Assembly (NCBI GenBank): GCA_015485155.1
Contig: WFUF01000019.1
Coordinates: forward strand, 1 to 64,000
Origin: Robiginitomaculum sp.
Lineage (GTDB): Bacteria > Pseudomonadota > Alphaproteobacteria > Caulobacterales > Maricaulaceae
Direction of reading: 5' to 3'
DNA: 64,000 nt
Shown: positions 43,628-52,739 of the stretch, in pieces
Layout of the letters: each line of letters opens with the position of its first letter
How positions within the stretch are numbered: the first letter of the stretch is position 1
Notes under the pieces: generated by a model
What the model was told of the DNA's origin: nothing
Seen by the model: the letters and a program-made list of their open reading frames with translations, nothing else
Databases searched by the model: none
Position numbers and translations under genes: made by a program

Positions 43628-45136
43628 TTGGCGTTTTCTCAGCGCATGGAAATAAAGCAGGGTCAGTCTTTGGTGATGACCCCGCAATTGCAGCAGGCGA
43701 TAAAACTGCTACAATTTTCTAATGTGGAATTGACCTCCTTTGTAGAAGAAGAACTGATTCGCAATCCATTATTGCAACGCGACCAGGGAGATTCTGTAAC
43801 TGCTGACAAGCCTGAAAAACCTGTTTTAGAGCCAGAGTCCCGAAGTGAGGTAAAACTGGATGGAAAGGCGGGTAAGGCTGCTGAAGAAGCGGTTGATGCC
43901 GATTTTGAAAGCACTTATGCGACTTCACGAAAAGATGCAGGCGAGGTTTCTCGCGATACAGGTGCAAATCTAGACTGGTCAAGTACTGGCAGCGGCGGTC
44001 GTAGTTCTTTTGAAAGCCTGGAGTTTGGAATTGATCAACTAGAAGCAGCAAAGCCGGGCTTGCATGATCATTTATACAACCAGCTAAGTATTGCCAATTT
44101 GGATCCGGTTGCACGAATGGTGGCTTCTAATTTGATCTCGCAGGTTGAAGATGATGGTTATCTGCGGGTGAACATCGAAGAAGAGGCCATCCGACTTGGT
44201 GTGAGTAAAAAGCTAGCACTTGATGCGCTAAAAGTATTGCAGGGTTTTGAACCAACCGGGATTTGCGCCCGAGACCTAAAAGAATGTTTAACCCTGCAGT
44301 TGCGTGAACGTGACCGTTTTGACCCGGCCATGCAAATTATGGTGGATAATCTTGAATTACTGGCAAATCAGGACATGCCGGCTTTGCTTGAAATGTGTGA
44401 AGTTGATGCCGAAGATCTGGCAGATATGGTTGCCGAATTACGTGCCCTTGACCCAAAACCAGGCGATGCCTTCAGCGGAACTACCGCTGCATTTGTCGTG
44501 CCGGATGTGTTTATTCGTGAAACCTCCGAAGGTGGTTGGTCTGTGGAATTAAACACAGATACTCTACCCAAGGTTTTGGTTAACTCCAGGTATTATGCTG
44601 AAATTAATAAATCTGCTCATTCGGAAAAAGACAAAACTTTTATTTCTGAATGTCACCAATCTGCAAACTGGCTAGTGAAAAGTTTGGACCAACGGGCCCA
44701 GACTATCTTAAAAGTAACCACAGAGCTGGTAAAACAGCAAGACGGGTTTTTGGCCCATGGAGTTTCAGCTCTGCGACCGCTTACATTAAAAACTGTGGCT
44801 GATGCCATTGAGATGCACGAATCAACGGTTAGCCGGGTCACTGCCAACAAATTTGTTTCAACGCCGCGCGGCTTGTTTGAATTGAAGTATTTTTTCACCG
44901 TTGCGATTCCTTCGGTAAATGGCGGTGAAGGGCACTCCGCCGAGGCTGTCCGCCACCGGATCAAAGGGTTGATAAGCGAAGAGACAGCAAGCTCTGTGTT
45001 ATCAGATGATCGAATTGTTGAAATTTTGCGTGAGGCCGGGGTCGAGATTGCCAGAAGGACTGTAGCTAAATATCGGGAATCCATGCATATTCCATCTTCG
45101 GTTCAACGGCGCAGAATCTTGAAGCAAAGCGCATAA
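43628..45136 (+). CDS. rpoN: RNA polymerase sigma-54 factor
   Basis: 502 residues from a TTG (GGAG 8 bases before), the only start that retains the N-terminus MAFSQRMEIKQGQSLVMTPQLQQAIKLLQFSNVELTSFVEEELIRNPLL, region I that contacts activators. An acidic linker follows (about 50-130). The RpoN box ARRTVAKYRE lies at about 475-484 and the HTH (LTLKTVADAIEMHESTVSRVTANKFV) before it. It directs -24/-12 promoters. Same order lptB-rpoN-hpf-ptsN as in most proteobacteria. Confidence 0.97.
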   Translation: MAFSQRMEIKQGQSLVMTPQLQQAIKLLQFSNVELTSFVEEELIRNPLLQRDQGDSVTADKPEKPVLEPESRSEVKLDGKAGKAAEEAVDADFESTYATSRKDAGEVSRDTGANLDWSSTGSGGRSSFESLEFGIDQLEAAKPGLHDHLYNQLSIANLDPVARMVASNLISQVEDDGYLRVNIEEEAIRLGVSKKLALDALKVLQGFEPTGICARDLKECLTLQLRERDRFDPAMQIMVDNLELLANQDMPALLEMCEVDAEDLADMVAELRALDPKPGDAFSGTTAAFVVPDVFIRETSEGGWSVELNTDTLPKVLVNSRYYAEINKSAHSEKDKTFISECHQSANWLVKSLDQRAQTILKVTTELVKQQDGFLAHGVSALRPLTLKTVADAIEMHESTVSRVTANKFVSTPRGLFELKYFFTVAIPSVNGGEGHSAEAVRHRIKGLISEETASSVLSDDRIVEILREAGVEIARRTVAKYRESMHIPSSVQRRRILKQSA

Positions 45137-45311
45137 GTAATTGAATATGCCAATAAAATTGCTTGAGAGCCCGATTCCTAAATTACTGTGCGACAAAATC
45201 ACGCCTTATATTCACCTTTTTCGCTTTGCGCACAGCAGTGGGCGCGCTACATTATAAAAGATCATCCGTTGCCGGATGCATTTGTGCTCCGGCCAATTTC
45301 AGGAGCAAGAC

Positions 45312-45914
45312 ATGAGTATTCAAATCGTCAACAAAGGTATCGATGTTTCTGCTGCACTGCAGACCCGCATTTCCGATCGGGTTGGCGAAGGTATAGAAAA
45401 ATACTTTGACCGGCCCGGTGAAGCCTATGTGGTGATTGAGCGAGACGGACGCAGTGGTTTTAAGGTGCACTGTTCCTTGCATTTGCCAACGGGAGCCATG
45501 CTGCAAACCAGCGCAAATGACAATTCTGATGCTTATGTGGCTGCTGATGAGGCGATGGAAAAGCTGGAAACCAGATTGCGACGCTATAAGCGTAAATTGC
45601 GCAACCATCACAAGGGAAAGCGTCTTGGCAAAGAGGCGGAAGAAGCCATGTATGCGGTATTGCAAGCTGGTCGAACCTCTGTGGAGGAACCTGAGAACGA
45701 GCAGGAAGACGACACACCACCAGAGGCCGTTGTTGTATCCGAGCGCATGGGCGAGTTGCGCTCTTTAAGTGTCTCCATGGCGGTGATGGATATGGATCTC
45801 TCCGATGCGCAAGTGTTGCTCTTCCGCAACATTGCCAATGGCGAGATAAATGCTCTATATCGCCGGGCTGATGGACATATTGGTTGGATGAACCCGCAAA
45901 AGAGGGCTGGTTGA
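45312..45914 (+). CDS. hpf: Ribosome hibernation promoting factor, long form
   Basis: 200 residues from the ATG at 45312 (AGGAG 7 bases upstream). The N-terminal S30AE domain (IQIVNKGIDVSAALQTRISDRVGEGIEKYFDRPGEAYVVIERDGRSGFKVHCSLHL) and the C-terminal dimerisation domain (GELRSLSVSMAVMDMDLSDAQVLLFRNIANGEINALYRRADGHIGWMNP) show the long form that makes 100S ribosome dimers. The linker is acidic (about 115-140). Between rpoN and ptsN. Confidence 0.95.
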   Translation: MSIQIVNKGIDVSAALQTRISDRVGEGIEKYFDRPGEAYVVIERDGRSGFKVHCSLHLPTGAMLQTSANDNSDAYVAADEAMEKLETRLRRYKRKLRNHHKGKRLGKEAEEAMYAVLQAGRTSVEEPENEQEDDTPPEAVVVSERMGELRSLSVSMAVMDMDLSDAQVLLFRNIANGEINALYRRADGHIGWMNPQKRAG

Positions 45915-45990
45915 GTCTGGGTAATTCCCTGAAAATTCGCAGGACAGCAAATTGTTGTTTGCGATGGCTTGGTGCCGGTTTGGATTTGAC

Positions 45991-46479
45991 ATGAAAATGG
46001 ACAGCATACTTGCCCATGACCGGGTTTTTGTGGGAGTAAAGGCTTCGAGCAAAAAGCAATTACTGCATTTGATAGCAGGACATTGCGCCAGATCACTTAA
46101 ACTGGATCCGAAGAAAGTGCTGGCAGGCTTGCTGGAACGTGAGGCTCTTGTATCCACAGGTGTTGGCAGTGGTGTTGCCACTCCCCATGTGCGTTTACAT
46201 GAAATAGATACGGTGACCGGTTTCTTTTTTCGACTTGAGACACCTGTTGATTTTGATGCGGTTGATGATGCCAAGGTGTGTTTAGTATTTGCCTTGTTAA
46301 CTCCGTTTGATGCTGGAGCTGAACACTTAAAGGCACTGGCTCAGGTTTCGCGGACTCTGCGTTTGCCACAAATCAGAAAGCGGCTGCTTGCGGCACCTGA
46401 TGCAGATGCCTGTCGTATTATTCTGTGTAGTGATATTGCCGCAAGCTCAACAAAACCGACCCGTCAATTGCAAACCTGA
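45991..46479 (+). CDS. ptsN: PTS IIA-like nitrogen-regulatory protein
   Basis: 162 residues from the ATG at 45991. The EIIA-Ntr fold with VFVGVKASSKKQLLHLIAGH, GLLEREALVSTGVGSGVATPHVRL (phosphorylated His66) and VCLVFALLTPFDAGAEHLKALAQVSRTLR. It relays phosphate from PtsP and NPr and affects nitrogen, potassium and stress control. Shine-Dalgarno weak. Usual place after hpf. Confidence 0.94.
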   Translation: MKMDSILAHDRVFVGVKASSKKQLLHLIAGHCARSLKLDPKKVLAGLLEREALVSTGVGSGVATPHVRLHEIDTVTGFFFRLETPVDFDAVDDAKVCLVFALLTPFDAGAEHLKALAQVSRTLRLPQIRKRLLAAPDADACRIILCSDIAASSTKPTRQLQT

Positions 46480-46533
46480 GTAATTTAGCGCCCGGTTTGA
46501 GCTGTTGGCCCGAAAATTGCTTGTTTTTCTGTC

Positions 46534-47652
46534 ATGAAAAACTATGCGATTATACTAGGTAATTATTGGCACAAATGCCCTACTTTAGGGCAGGCATTGC
46601 AGACACCCGGCAATTTATTCACCCCAATGCGGATGTTTTTCGCCTTGGGTGTATTGCTGGGGCATTCTTATGTGGTCAATCTTGGCATTGATCAGCCGGA
46701 GCCCTTATCCTTGTTCGGGATGACTATTTCCTATGTAGCAGTAAACGGGTTCTTTATCTTAAGTGGTTTGCTTATTACCCGATCCATTGACCGCAATCCT
46801 GATTATATCAGGTTCTTTTCCGCACGAGCATTGCGGCTATTCCCGGCGATGATCTTGATGGCAATCTTGGCTAGTTTTGTGGTCGGGCCGCTGGTTAGTT
46901 CCGCAACGCCAAGGGAATATTTCTCTGATCCGTTGGTTTGGCGCTATATTCTTGATGTAATAAGTTTTGGTGATACCTCAGGCGGGCCTCCTGAAATATT
47001 CTTTAACAACCCTGCCCCCTTTGAGTGGTCGGCTTCGTTATGGACCTTGCGTTACGAGGCTATTGCCTATGTAGGCACGGCTATTCTTGCTGCCATTGGT
47101 ATTTCGCGCTCAAGAACGGCTATGCTGGCCCTGTTCGTATTAAGTGTTAGCCTGTTTTTGTTTGTGCGTCTGGATTGGGTGGCTTTACCCGATGCATTTT
47201 TGCATCTGACCCGTTTTGCCACAACTTATTTATTGGGCGCAGTTTTGTACTGTTATCGCGATCAGGTACGCCTGTCATGGCTTTTGGGAATTGCTATTAC
47301 CGGAATTGCGCTTTTGTTTGGGCCGGTAATGGCTCCTTTTGAGATTATGCTGAATTTTGTACTGGCGGCCATACTGTTATTAGCTGGTTTTGCCAAAATT
47401 CCCGGGCGTTTGGCCATCTCGAAAATGCCTGATGCATCTTATGGGGTTTATATCTGGCAATGGCCGGTCATGCAGACACTGTGGCATTTTGATATTGCCC
47501 GCGATCCCTATAGTACCATGCTGATTGCAATCCCCATTACGATTTTAATCGGGCTTCTCTCATGGTATGCAGTTGAAAAGCCAATATTAGCGCTAAAGGA
47601 TCCGGTAGCTGGCTGGATTCGCGCCCGTTTGCAGTTCTTCAAACCGGCTTGA
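46534..47652 (+). CDS. Acyltransferase 3 family (OafA/YrhL-like) membrane protein
   Basis: 372 residues with about ten membrane helices. The family N-terminus FTPMRMFFALGVLLGHSY has the conserved basic residue and H. Other signature segments: YVAVNGFFILSGLLITRSI, SARALRLFPAMILM, SLWTLRYEAIAYVG, and DASYGVYIWQWPVMQTL near the end. Members O-acylate LPS, capsule or other envelope sugars using a cytoplasmic acyl donor. No glycan cluster adjoins. The start is uncertain because no clear ribosome site precedes it. Confidence 0.88.
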   Translation: MKNYAIILGNYWHKCPTLGQALQTPGNLFTPMRMFFALGVLLGHSYVVNLGIDQPEPLSLFGMTISYVAVNGFFILSGLLITRSIDRNPDYIRFFSARALRLFPAMILMAILASFVVGPLVSSATPREYFSDPLVWRYILDVISFGDTSGGPPEIFFNNPAPFEWSASLWTLRYEAIAYVGTAILAAIGISRSRTAMLALFVLSVSLFLFVRLDWVALPDAFLHLTRFATTYLLGAVLYCYRDQVRLSWLLGIAITGIALLFGPVMAPFEIMLNFVLAAILLLAGFAKIPGRLAISKMPDASYGVYIWQWPVMQTLWHFDIARDPYSTMLIAIPITILIGLLSWYAVEKPILALKDPVAGWIRARLQFFKPA

Positions 47653-47675
47653 CAATCCTGATCACTGCCTGCTGA

Positions 47676-50156
47676 TTATTCGGCGTTTTCCACGTGTAAC
47701 TGCAATTCCGGTGGCGAATTTACGATAGTGGCATTTGCTGGCAGATGGCAGGTAACAGTGGTGCCTTTTCCAGGTTCTGATTGAAAACGCACAATCCCTC
47801 CATGCATATCTATTAATTTGCGCACCAGAGCCAGGCCAAGCCCTGTACCTCCTTGAGCTCCGCTTTCAAAAGGCTCAAATATCTTTGTTTGCTGGTCTGC
47901 TGCTATGCCGGATCCATGATCAGTTACCCACATTCTGATACCGTTTTTCTCTTCGGCACCGCCAATGGTGATTTGACCTTCAGAACAGCTGAATTTTACG
48001 GCATTTGCGACCAGATTATACAGGACCTGTTTCAATCTGGCTTCATCACCACGAATTTTACCAAGGTCTTCAGGGCAATCAATTTTTATCTTGATTTTAG
48101 TTTCTTCGGCATGGGTTTGCGCGAGCTGTTTCACATCATTGATAATCTGAAACACATCTACGTCGCCTAATTGCAACTCCAGCGTTCCGGCATCAATTGC
48201 CGCAATATCAAGAATATTCTCGAACACTGTAGTTAGCTGATTTCCTGCAGATAAAATGCTTTGTACCGGGATTATCTGTTGTTTGGATAACTTCCCGGCC
48301 ATATTTTCATTAAGCATTCCAGCATAGCCAACAATGGTGTTTAATGGATCGCGCAATTGATAGGAAACATGGCTTACAAAATCAGCTTTCAGACGTACAA
48401 CTGTTTCCATGGCCGCATTTTTTTCTTCCATGGCTTCATTTTTCTCGCGCAGGGTTTTTTCCACCTGCTTGCTGTCAGTAATATCGACCCAGGTAACTAC
48501 TGTTGCGCCATCGGGCAGCGGCCACGATACCCAGGTGAGGATTTTACCATCATGGCGTTCAATTTCTGCCTCGCGGTGGCAGCGCACTTCCGGGCTCATA
48601 TCGGTAATAGTGGCCTGCATTTCATTCCAATAGGCGTCATCGGCAAACAATTGACGACATTTTTGCGCTATCTGGGAGAACGGTTCACCGGGTGTCAACT
48701 CGGATTCATTAAGCTGCCACAGACTGACAAAGGCCTGATTATGCAGCCGCAATCCACCATCAGAACCAAATACGGCTACAGCCTCAGACAATTTATCAAG
48801 TGTCGCCCGTTGTACGCGTATCAATGTATTAAAGCGGGTTTGCAGGATCAACTGGTCGGAAATATCCTCAAAAATATACAAAAGTCCGCCTAAAGGATGG
48901 CGTAAAGTTGCCACCCTTAGTGTCCGCTCATCAGGAAGCGACCACAATTTATCAACTGTTTCTGCATCTGGAGACATATTATAGTTTTCAAGTTCGGCCT
49001 TTTTCCATTCTTGGTAATCTGCCTGTTCGGGGATGCGTCTTCGTTCACGTAAATGATCAAGCAACATGCCGTGTTCGGGCTGTTCATCGAGCCAGCGCTC
49101 ATCAAGACTGAACAGATCACGAAATGCTTTGTTATAGAAAATCAACTCTTTTTTGCCGGAAAAAATAGCTACGGCATCGGCTAGGTGATCGAGGGTTTCA
49201 TTAAAAGCCCGTGATTGCCGCTTCATTTCCTTGATGGTTTCTTTTTGGTCACTTACATCTCTGGCAATAAGGGTAACTCCACCAGCCACTGGCCATGCGC
49301 TTATTTCCAGATTGCGCAACTCGCCTGCAATAACAACAGAAAACGTATCGCTTTTGGGTTCTCCTGTGCTCAGGGTCTGTCTGGTCATTTCCTTACAATC
49401 TTCGCTAAGAAACACTTGCTGTTTTAGCACTGCATCAAGATTGTCGGCCTCGACCGTTTCAACATACATGGCATTTGCCCAGATAATTTTCAGGCCAGAG
49501 GACAGCCTCCAGACGGGAAACGGCGCTTTGCCTAGCATGTCTATAAATGCTACCGGATCCTCAGATAATACATGGCGAACTTCTTCCAGACGGCCTCGTG
49601 CTCCGGATTCTTCTAGTCCCTTAATCGTGGCATCAGTCATCCATAATACTAATTGCGCCCCTGTAGCTCGGCCATCTGCTTCCAGGAAACGACCCGAAGG
49701 CCCTAAAATTGTCAGGGAAAACGAGGTGCCGTTTTCGCGTAACTCTTGCAAAGCTTCGCGTAAAGAAGTGGTTTCGCCGCTGGTGTTACGGGCCTCATAA
49801 TCAGCCAAGCCATCTAATATGCCTTTGGCAGGATCTGAGTCAGAGGAGTGCTCTGCAAATTTTAGCATTGCTCCCAAAGCCACAGGTGAACCAAATATAC
49901 TAGGATCGCCCCACGGATTTTGGGAGTCTGGTTGATCATCATCAGCCTGCCACACTAAAATCAACCCGGGATGAGCCGAAAATACGGACTCGGCGCGGTT
50001 AATTCTGGCTTCCAGCCCTTCGGCCCGTTTTCGCCATTTTAGATTAACAGCGCGTGTTCCCACAGTCATGCGCAAAGAATACAAGGCTACCGCAATGGCG
50101 AGAGATACAGCACCAAGAGAAACAATGATAGAAGCAGCTTGAGCGTATTGTCCCAT
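47676..50156 (-). CDS. divL: DivL-like PAS-domain pseudokinase with Tyr phospho-acceptor site
   Basis: 826 residues. One N-terminal membrane helix (about 8-28), a coiled coil, several PAS-like domains (about 60-560, ending at a C-terminal PAC-like segment HREAEIERHDGKILTWVSWPLPDGATVVTWVDITDSK), a DHp domain and an HATPase domain (LYNLVANAVKFS; WVTDHGSGI; GTGLGLALV). In DFVSHVSYQLRDPLNTIVGYAGML, Tyr599 stands where histidine kinases have the phospho-accepting His (SHELRTPL). That replacement, the topology and the length (Caulobacter DivL 769, Tyr550) identify a DivL orthologue, the CckA/DivK partner that controls CtrA. A CtrA-type box lies 55 bases upstream. Confidence 0.83.
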   Translation of the reverse strand: MGQYAQAASIIVSLGAVSLAIAVALYSLRMTVGTRAVNLKWRKRAEGLEARINRAESVFSAHPGLILVWQADDDQPDSQNPWGDPSIFGSPVALGAMLKFAEHSSDSDPAKGILDGLADYEARNTSGETTSLREALQELRENGTSFSLTILGPSGRFLEADGRATGAQLVLWMTDATIKGLEESGARGRLEEVRHVLSEDPVAFIDMLGKAPFPVWRLSSGLKIIWANAMYVETVEADNLDAVLKQQVFLSEDCKEMTRQTLSTGEPKSDTFSVVIAGELRNLEISAWPVAGGVTLIARDVSDQKETIKEMKRQSRAFNETLDHLADAVAIFSGKKELIFYNKAFRDLFSLDERWLDEQPEHGMLLDHLRERRRIPEQADYQEWKKAELENYNMSPDAETVDKLWSLPDERTLRVATLRHPLGGLLYIFEDISDQLILQTRFNTLIRVQRATLDKLSEAVAVFGSDGGLRLHNQAFVSLWQLNESELTPGEPFSQIAQKCRQLFADDAYWNEMQATITDMSPEVRCHREAEIERHDGKILTWVSWPLPDGATVVTWVDITDSKQVEKTLREKNEAMEEKNAAMETVVRLKADFVSHVSYQLRDPLNTIVGYAGMLNENMAGKLSKQQIIPVQSILSAGNQLTTVFENILDIAAIDAGTLELQLGDVDVFQIINDVKQLAQTHAEETKIKIKIDCPEDLGKIRGDEARLKQVLYNLVANAVKFSCSEGQITIGGAEEKNGIRMWVTDHGSGIAADQQTKIFEPFESGAQGGTGLGLALVRKLIDMHGGIVRFQSEPGKGTTVTCHLPANATIVNSPPELQLHVENAE

Positions 50157-50210
50157 TTATCCTGACCATGCCTGCGCGCTGTTGGCAGCTTCACCATCAC
50201 GGCACAGGCG

Positions 50211-50225
50211 TTAATACTTCATTAA
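50211..50225. promoter_or_regulatory. Candidate CtrA-binding box upstream of divL-like gene
   Basis: TTAATACTTCATTAA is an exact TTAA-N7-TTAA, continuing as TTAACC on the plus strand, and ends about 55 bases before the divL-like start in the only promoter-sized gap of that gene. Confidence 0.5.
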
Positions 50226-50299
50226 CCTGAACCCTGTTTGCGGTGCTTCGCGCAAAAAACCAAGCCCGAATTTATTTTTAAGACAGGATATGCCCTTTA

Positions 50300-50719
50300 T
50301 CAGTTGCCAATTCGAACCGAACCGAGCCGATAGCTGATAAAAACCAGACAGCCGCTAAGGCCCTGTTCTCCCGGCGGCTCAAATTGCCAGGTTTGAACAG
50401 CCCTGATTGCGGATCTGTCAAAAATATCCCGTGGAGCAGAGCGCCGGGCAGAGACATTTTGAGTAGTGCCATCCTCGGCTACATCCAAGGATACCACTAC
50501 CCATCCCTGCCGTTTTTGCCATTTTGCCCGTCGTGGAAACTTGGGAAGCGGCAGGTTTCTTGCTGCCAAAGCCTCTCCCCCCTGACAGGCTCCGGGCTCG
50601 GTTAATCTCTTGATACTGGGGGGTGCAGGATAATCATGATTAAGCCGCACCGCTGCGGCATCGGCACATGCGAACAGACCAAAACACAAAATCAACAGGA
50701 CAATTGGAAGCATCTTCAT
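50300..50719 (-). CDS. TonB C-terminal domain protein, secreted
   Basis: 139 residues from the ATG at 50719, two bases after the ymdB stop. A signal peptide or anchor (MLPIVLLILCFGLFACADA, with a possible lipobox-like FACAD) is followed by a TonB C-terminal domain: WQKRQGWVVVSLDVAEDGTTQNVSARRSAPRDIFDRSAIRAVQTWQFEPP. Too short for a full energy-transducing TonB: it lacks the Pro-rich linker. Two extra cysteines (GACQGG, SGCLVF) may form a disulfide. Role unknown. Confidence 0.78.
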   Translation of the reverse strand: MKMLPIVLLILCFGLFACADAAAVRLNHDYPAPPSIKRLTEPGACQGGEALAARNLPLPKFPRRAKWQKRQGWVVVSLDVAEDGTTQNVSARRSAPRDIFDRSAIRAVQTWQFEPPGEQGLSGCLVFISYRLGSVRIGN

Positions 50720-50721
50720 GA

Positions 50722-51552
50722 TCAAACCGACTTTGCAGGCAAAGGGGTCGGCATCAGGCATCCCCCCATTCGTAACGGCGCGCAATTTGTAGCCAGCCCG
50801 GTTTTTGCATCAGTTGCAACGAACAGGCCGCTAATGGTGGCCTCACCATTTGCCGGTTTGAACCTTGTGCCACGCAACCGGGTTGAAAACCGGCGCATGG
50901 GCTCTTCCTTGTCCATTCCAATAACACTGTCATAATCACCGCACATGCCAAGGTCGGTAATAAAGGCGGTGCCATTGTTCAGAATTCTGGCATCTGCCGT
51001 AGGGATATGGGTATGAGTACCAAAAACCACACTGGCTCGCCCATCGCACAAATGGCCCATTGCAGTTTTTTCCGAACTTGCCTCGCCATGAACTTCCACC
51101 ACAATCAAATCAGCGTCCCGTCCTAATTCACAGGCAAGTAATTGTTGTTCCACCGCGCTAAATGGGTCATCCATTGGCTCCATATACACCTGCCCCATCA
51201 CGGTTATGACCAAAACCCGGTTGCCATTGTTACCAGTGTGCAAAGTGGTGCCCCGACCTGGCACGGCTGCCGCTGGCGGATAGTTGGCTGGCCGCAAGAT
51301 AGCAGGCTCACGCTCTACCAGTCCGATAGCTTCGGCCTGATCAAAAGCGTGATTGCCAAGAGTAATAATATCAACACCGGCATCAAACAGCACATTTGCA
51401 GTTTTTTGGGTAATGCCAAATCCTCCAGCAGCATTTTCGCCATTGGCCAGCACAAAATCCAGCTCCAGATCCTGTATCAATTGCGGCAGATGCCGACTTA
51501 CAGCTTCGCGGCCTGACTTCCCGACAACGTCCCCAAGAAACAGCGCGTTCAT
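50722..51552 (-). CDS. ymdB: YmdB-like cyclic nucleotide metallophosphodiesterase
   Basis: 276 residues of the TIGR00282 family. Metal-binding motifs: FLGDVVGKSGREA at the start, VLANGENAAGGFGIT, TLGNHAFDQ, VEVHGEASSEK and GTHTHIPTAD. Members are metallophosphoesterases with 2',3'-cyclic phosphodiesterase activity (B. subtilis YmdB). Ends two bases before the TonB-C gene and starts six bases after the 5-FCL stop, so all three lie in one transcript. Confidence 0.92.
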   Translation of the reverse strand: MNALFLGDVVGKSGREAVSRHLPQLIQDLELDFVLANGENAAGGFGITQKTANVLFDAGVDIITLGNHAFDQAEAIGLVEREPAILRPANYPPAAAVPGRGTTLHTGNNGNRVLVITVMGQVYMEPMDDPFSAVEQQLLACELGRDADLIVVEVHGEASSEKTAMGHLCDGRASVVFGTHTHIPTADARILNNGTAFITDLGMCGDYDSVIGMDKEEPMRRFSTRLRGTRFKPANGEATISGLFVATDAKTGLATNCAPLRMGGCLMPTPLPAKSV

Positions 51553-51558
51553 TGGCAG

Positions 51559-52152
51559 CTACGGAGTTTTACGGGTAATGGAATGAGCTTCGGTTTCTGA
51601 AATGATCCAGTCCAGTTTTTGGTCGTGGCGCTCTACGGGCAGTCGGGAAATGCCTTGCGCCTCATAGCCAAGCCCAACTGCTACCACATGTTCGTTTTTT
51701 TCGCGCAACTGGGCAAGGGTACGATCATAATAACCACCACCATAGCCCAAACGAAAGCCCTTGGAATTAAAAGCAAGCAAAGGCACCAGAACCATGTCGG
51801 GGACTACTTCTGGTGCATCTTCAGAAGGCTGCTCAGTTCCAAATTTTCCCGGGAACAACTCCTGGCCTGGTTCCCATGAGCGGAAAATCAATGGCTGCTC
51901 TTTTTCCACTACAACCGGCAGGCACATGCGCGCACCTCTGGCTTTTAGTTTTTCCATTAGGGGAATGCAGTTTATTTCACTTCCCTTAGGGACGTAACCA
52001 GCAATGGTCAGACCACCTCTGGCAACCAGCTCTGCCGGAAATCTTGCTGCAACCTGACTGCCGGAACGTGGGTATAATGAGGCCAGCGTTCCGCGCTTAC
52101 GCTTCATTTTTGAGCGAAGATCAGTTTTATCATTGGTTTTGAACAACACCAT
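51559..52152 (-). CDS. 5-formyltetrahydrofolate cyclo-ligase
   Basis: 197 residues. It converts 5-formyl-THF to 5,10-methenyl-THF with ATP. Typical segments: DLRSKMKRKRGTLASLYP, IAGYVPKGSEINCIPLMEKLKARGARMCLPVV, PDMVLVPLLAFNSKGFRLGYGGGYYDRTLAQL and AVGLGYEAQGI. Its place just downstream of 6S RNA and zapA is conserved across proteobacteria (ygfA/fau in E. coli). ATG at 52152. Confidence 0.94.
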   Translation of the reverse strand: MVLFKTNDKTDLRSKMKRKRGTLASLYPRSGSQVAARFPAELVARGGLTIAGYVPKGSEINCIPLMEKLKARGARMCLPVVVEKEQPLIFRSWEPGQELFPGKFGTEQPSEDAPEVVPDMVLVPLLAFNSKGFRLGYGGGYYDRTLAQLREKNEHVVAVGLGYEAQGISRLPVERHDQKLDWIISETEAHSITRKTP

Positions 52153-52199
52153 GTTGGCGGCTCCACATACACCGTCGGGGCATTAAATGCCCTGATGAC

Positions 52200-52329
52200 C
52201 CAAATTTACAGGTGGGCGCAACGTGAAAGAAACCACGGTCTCAATCAGAGGTCGCTCCCTCAGGAGACATTACGGTCGCCGGGATTTGACCCCAAACATG
52301 CGCCGTAGAAACCGCCTCTGGCGCCTTCT
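52200..52329 (-). ncRNA. ssrS: 6S RNA
   Basis: The gap between zapA and 5-FCL is the conserved site of 6S RNA. On the minus strand the 5' part has GGCGCCAGAGGCGG and the 3' part CGTTGCGCCCACC; GGCGC pairs with GCGCC to close the molecule, and a central arm CTCCTGAGGGAGCGACCTC is self-complementary in part. 6S traps RNA polymerase holoenzyme in stationary phase. Ends are estimates: start from the promoter (below), 3' end before the palindrome at 52178-52192. Confidence 0.75.
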
Positions 52330-52335
52330 AAAGCA

Positions 52336-52364
52336 ATTTTAGAAAAAGTGAAGCCCACAATCAA
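52336..52364 (-). promoter_or_regulatory. Candidate promoter of 6S RNA
   Basis: On the minus strand TTGATT (52364-52359), a 17-base spacer and TAAAAT (52341-52336), with the expected start seven bases on at 52329. The stretch also resembles the core of the dispersed hairpin repeat (AAAGCAATTTTAGAAAAAGTG), so some of the similarity may be repeat-derived. Confidence 0.55.
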
Positions 52365-52390
52365 CATAAGATCATAAGTTTTACCGATTC

Positions 52391-52720
52391 TCACGATAGT
52401 TTTTTTACAATCTGTTCCACTTGTTCAGCAGCGTCCTCCAGCGCTTTGACGGCCGTATCGTTGATTTTACGGATTTTAGCATCATGGTCTGGGGTAGCGC
52501 TTTTGTTATCTAATCCGGATTTTATACTGGCCAACTCATCCGAGATCACCAAAGCTGCCATCAAAAACAAGCGTAAATCGCCAATCTGCCCTACCTGTTT
52601 CACAAGCTCGGCAACCCGGCTGTCAAAGGCTTCGCCAAGGGATTTAACGTATTCTTCCTGCCCAGGTTCACAACCGATGGAAAAAGCACGATCATTTACC
52701 CGAATAGATACATTGCTCAT
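52391..52720 (-). CDS. zapA: Cell division protein ZapA
   Basis: 109 residues. The N-terminal domain VSIRVNDRAFSIGCEPGQEEYVKSLGEAFDSRVAELVKQVGQIGDLRLFLMAALVISDELASIK is the ZapA signature and is followed by a helical tail. It binds and bundles FtsZ at the septum. 19 bases after the DUF4164 gene, and its 3' side leads into 6S RNA. Confidence 0.94.
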   Translation of the reverse strand: MSNVSIRVNDRAFSIGCEPGQEEYVKSLGEAFDSRVAELVKQVGQIGDLRLFLMAALVISDELASIKSGLDNKSATPDHDAKIRKINDTAVKALEDAAEQVEQIVKKLS

Positions 52721-52739
52721 TGCCTGTCTCCCGCCATTG

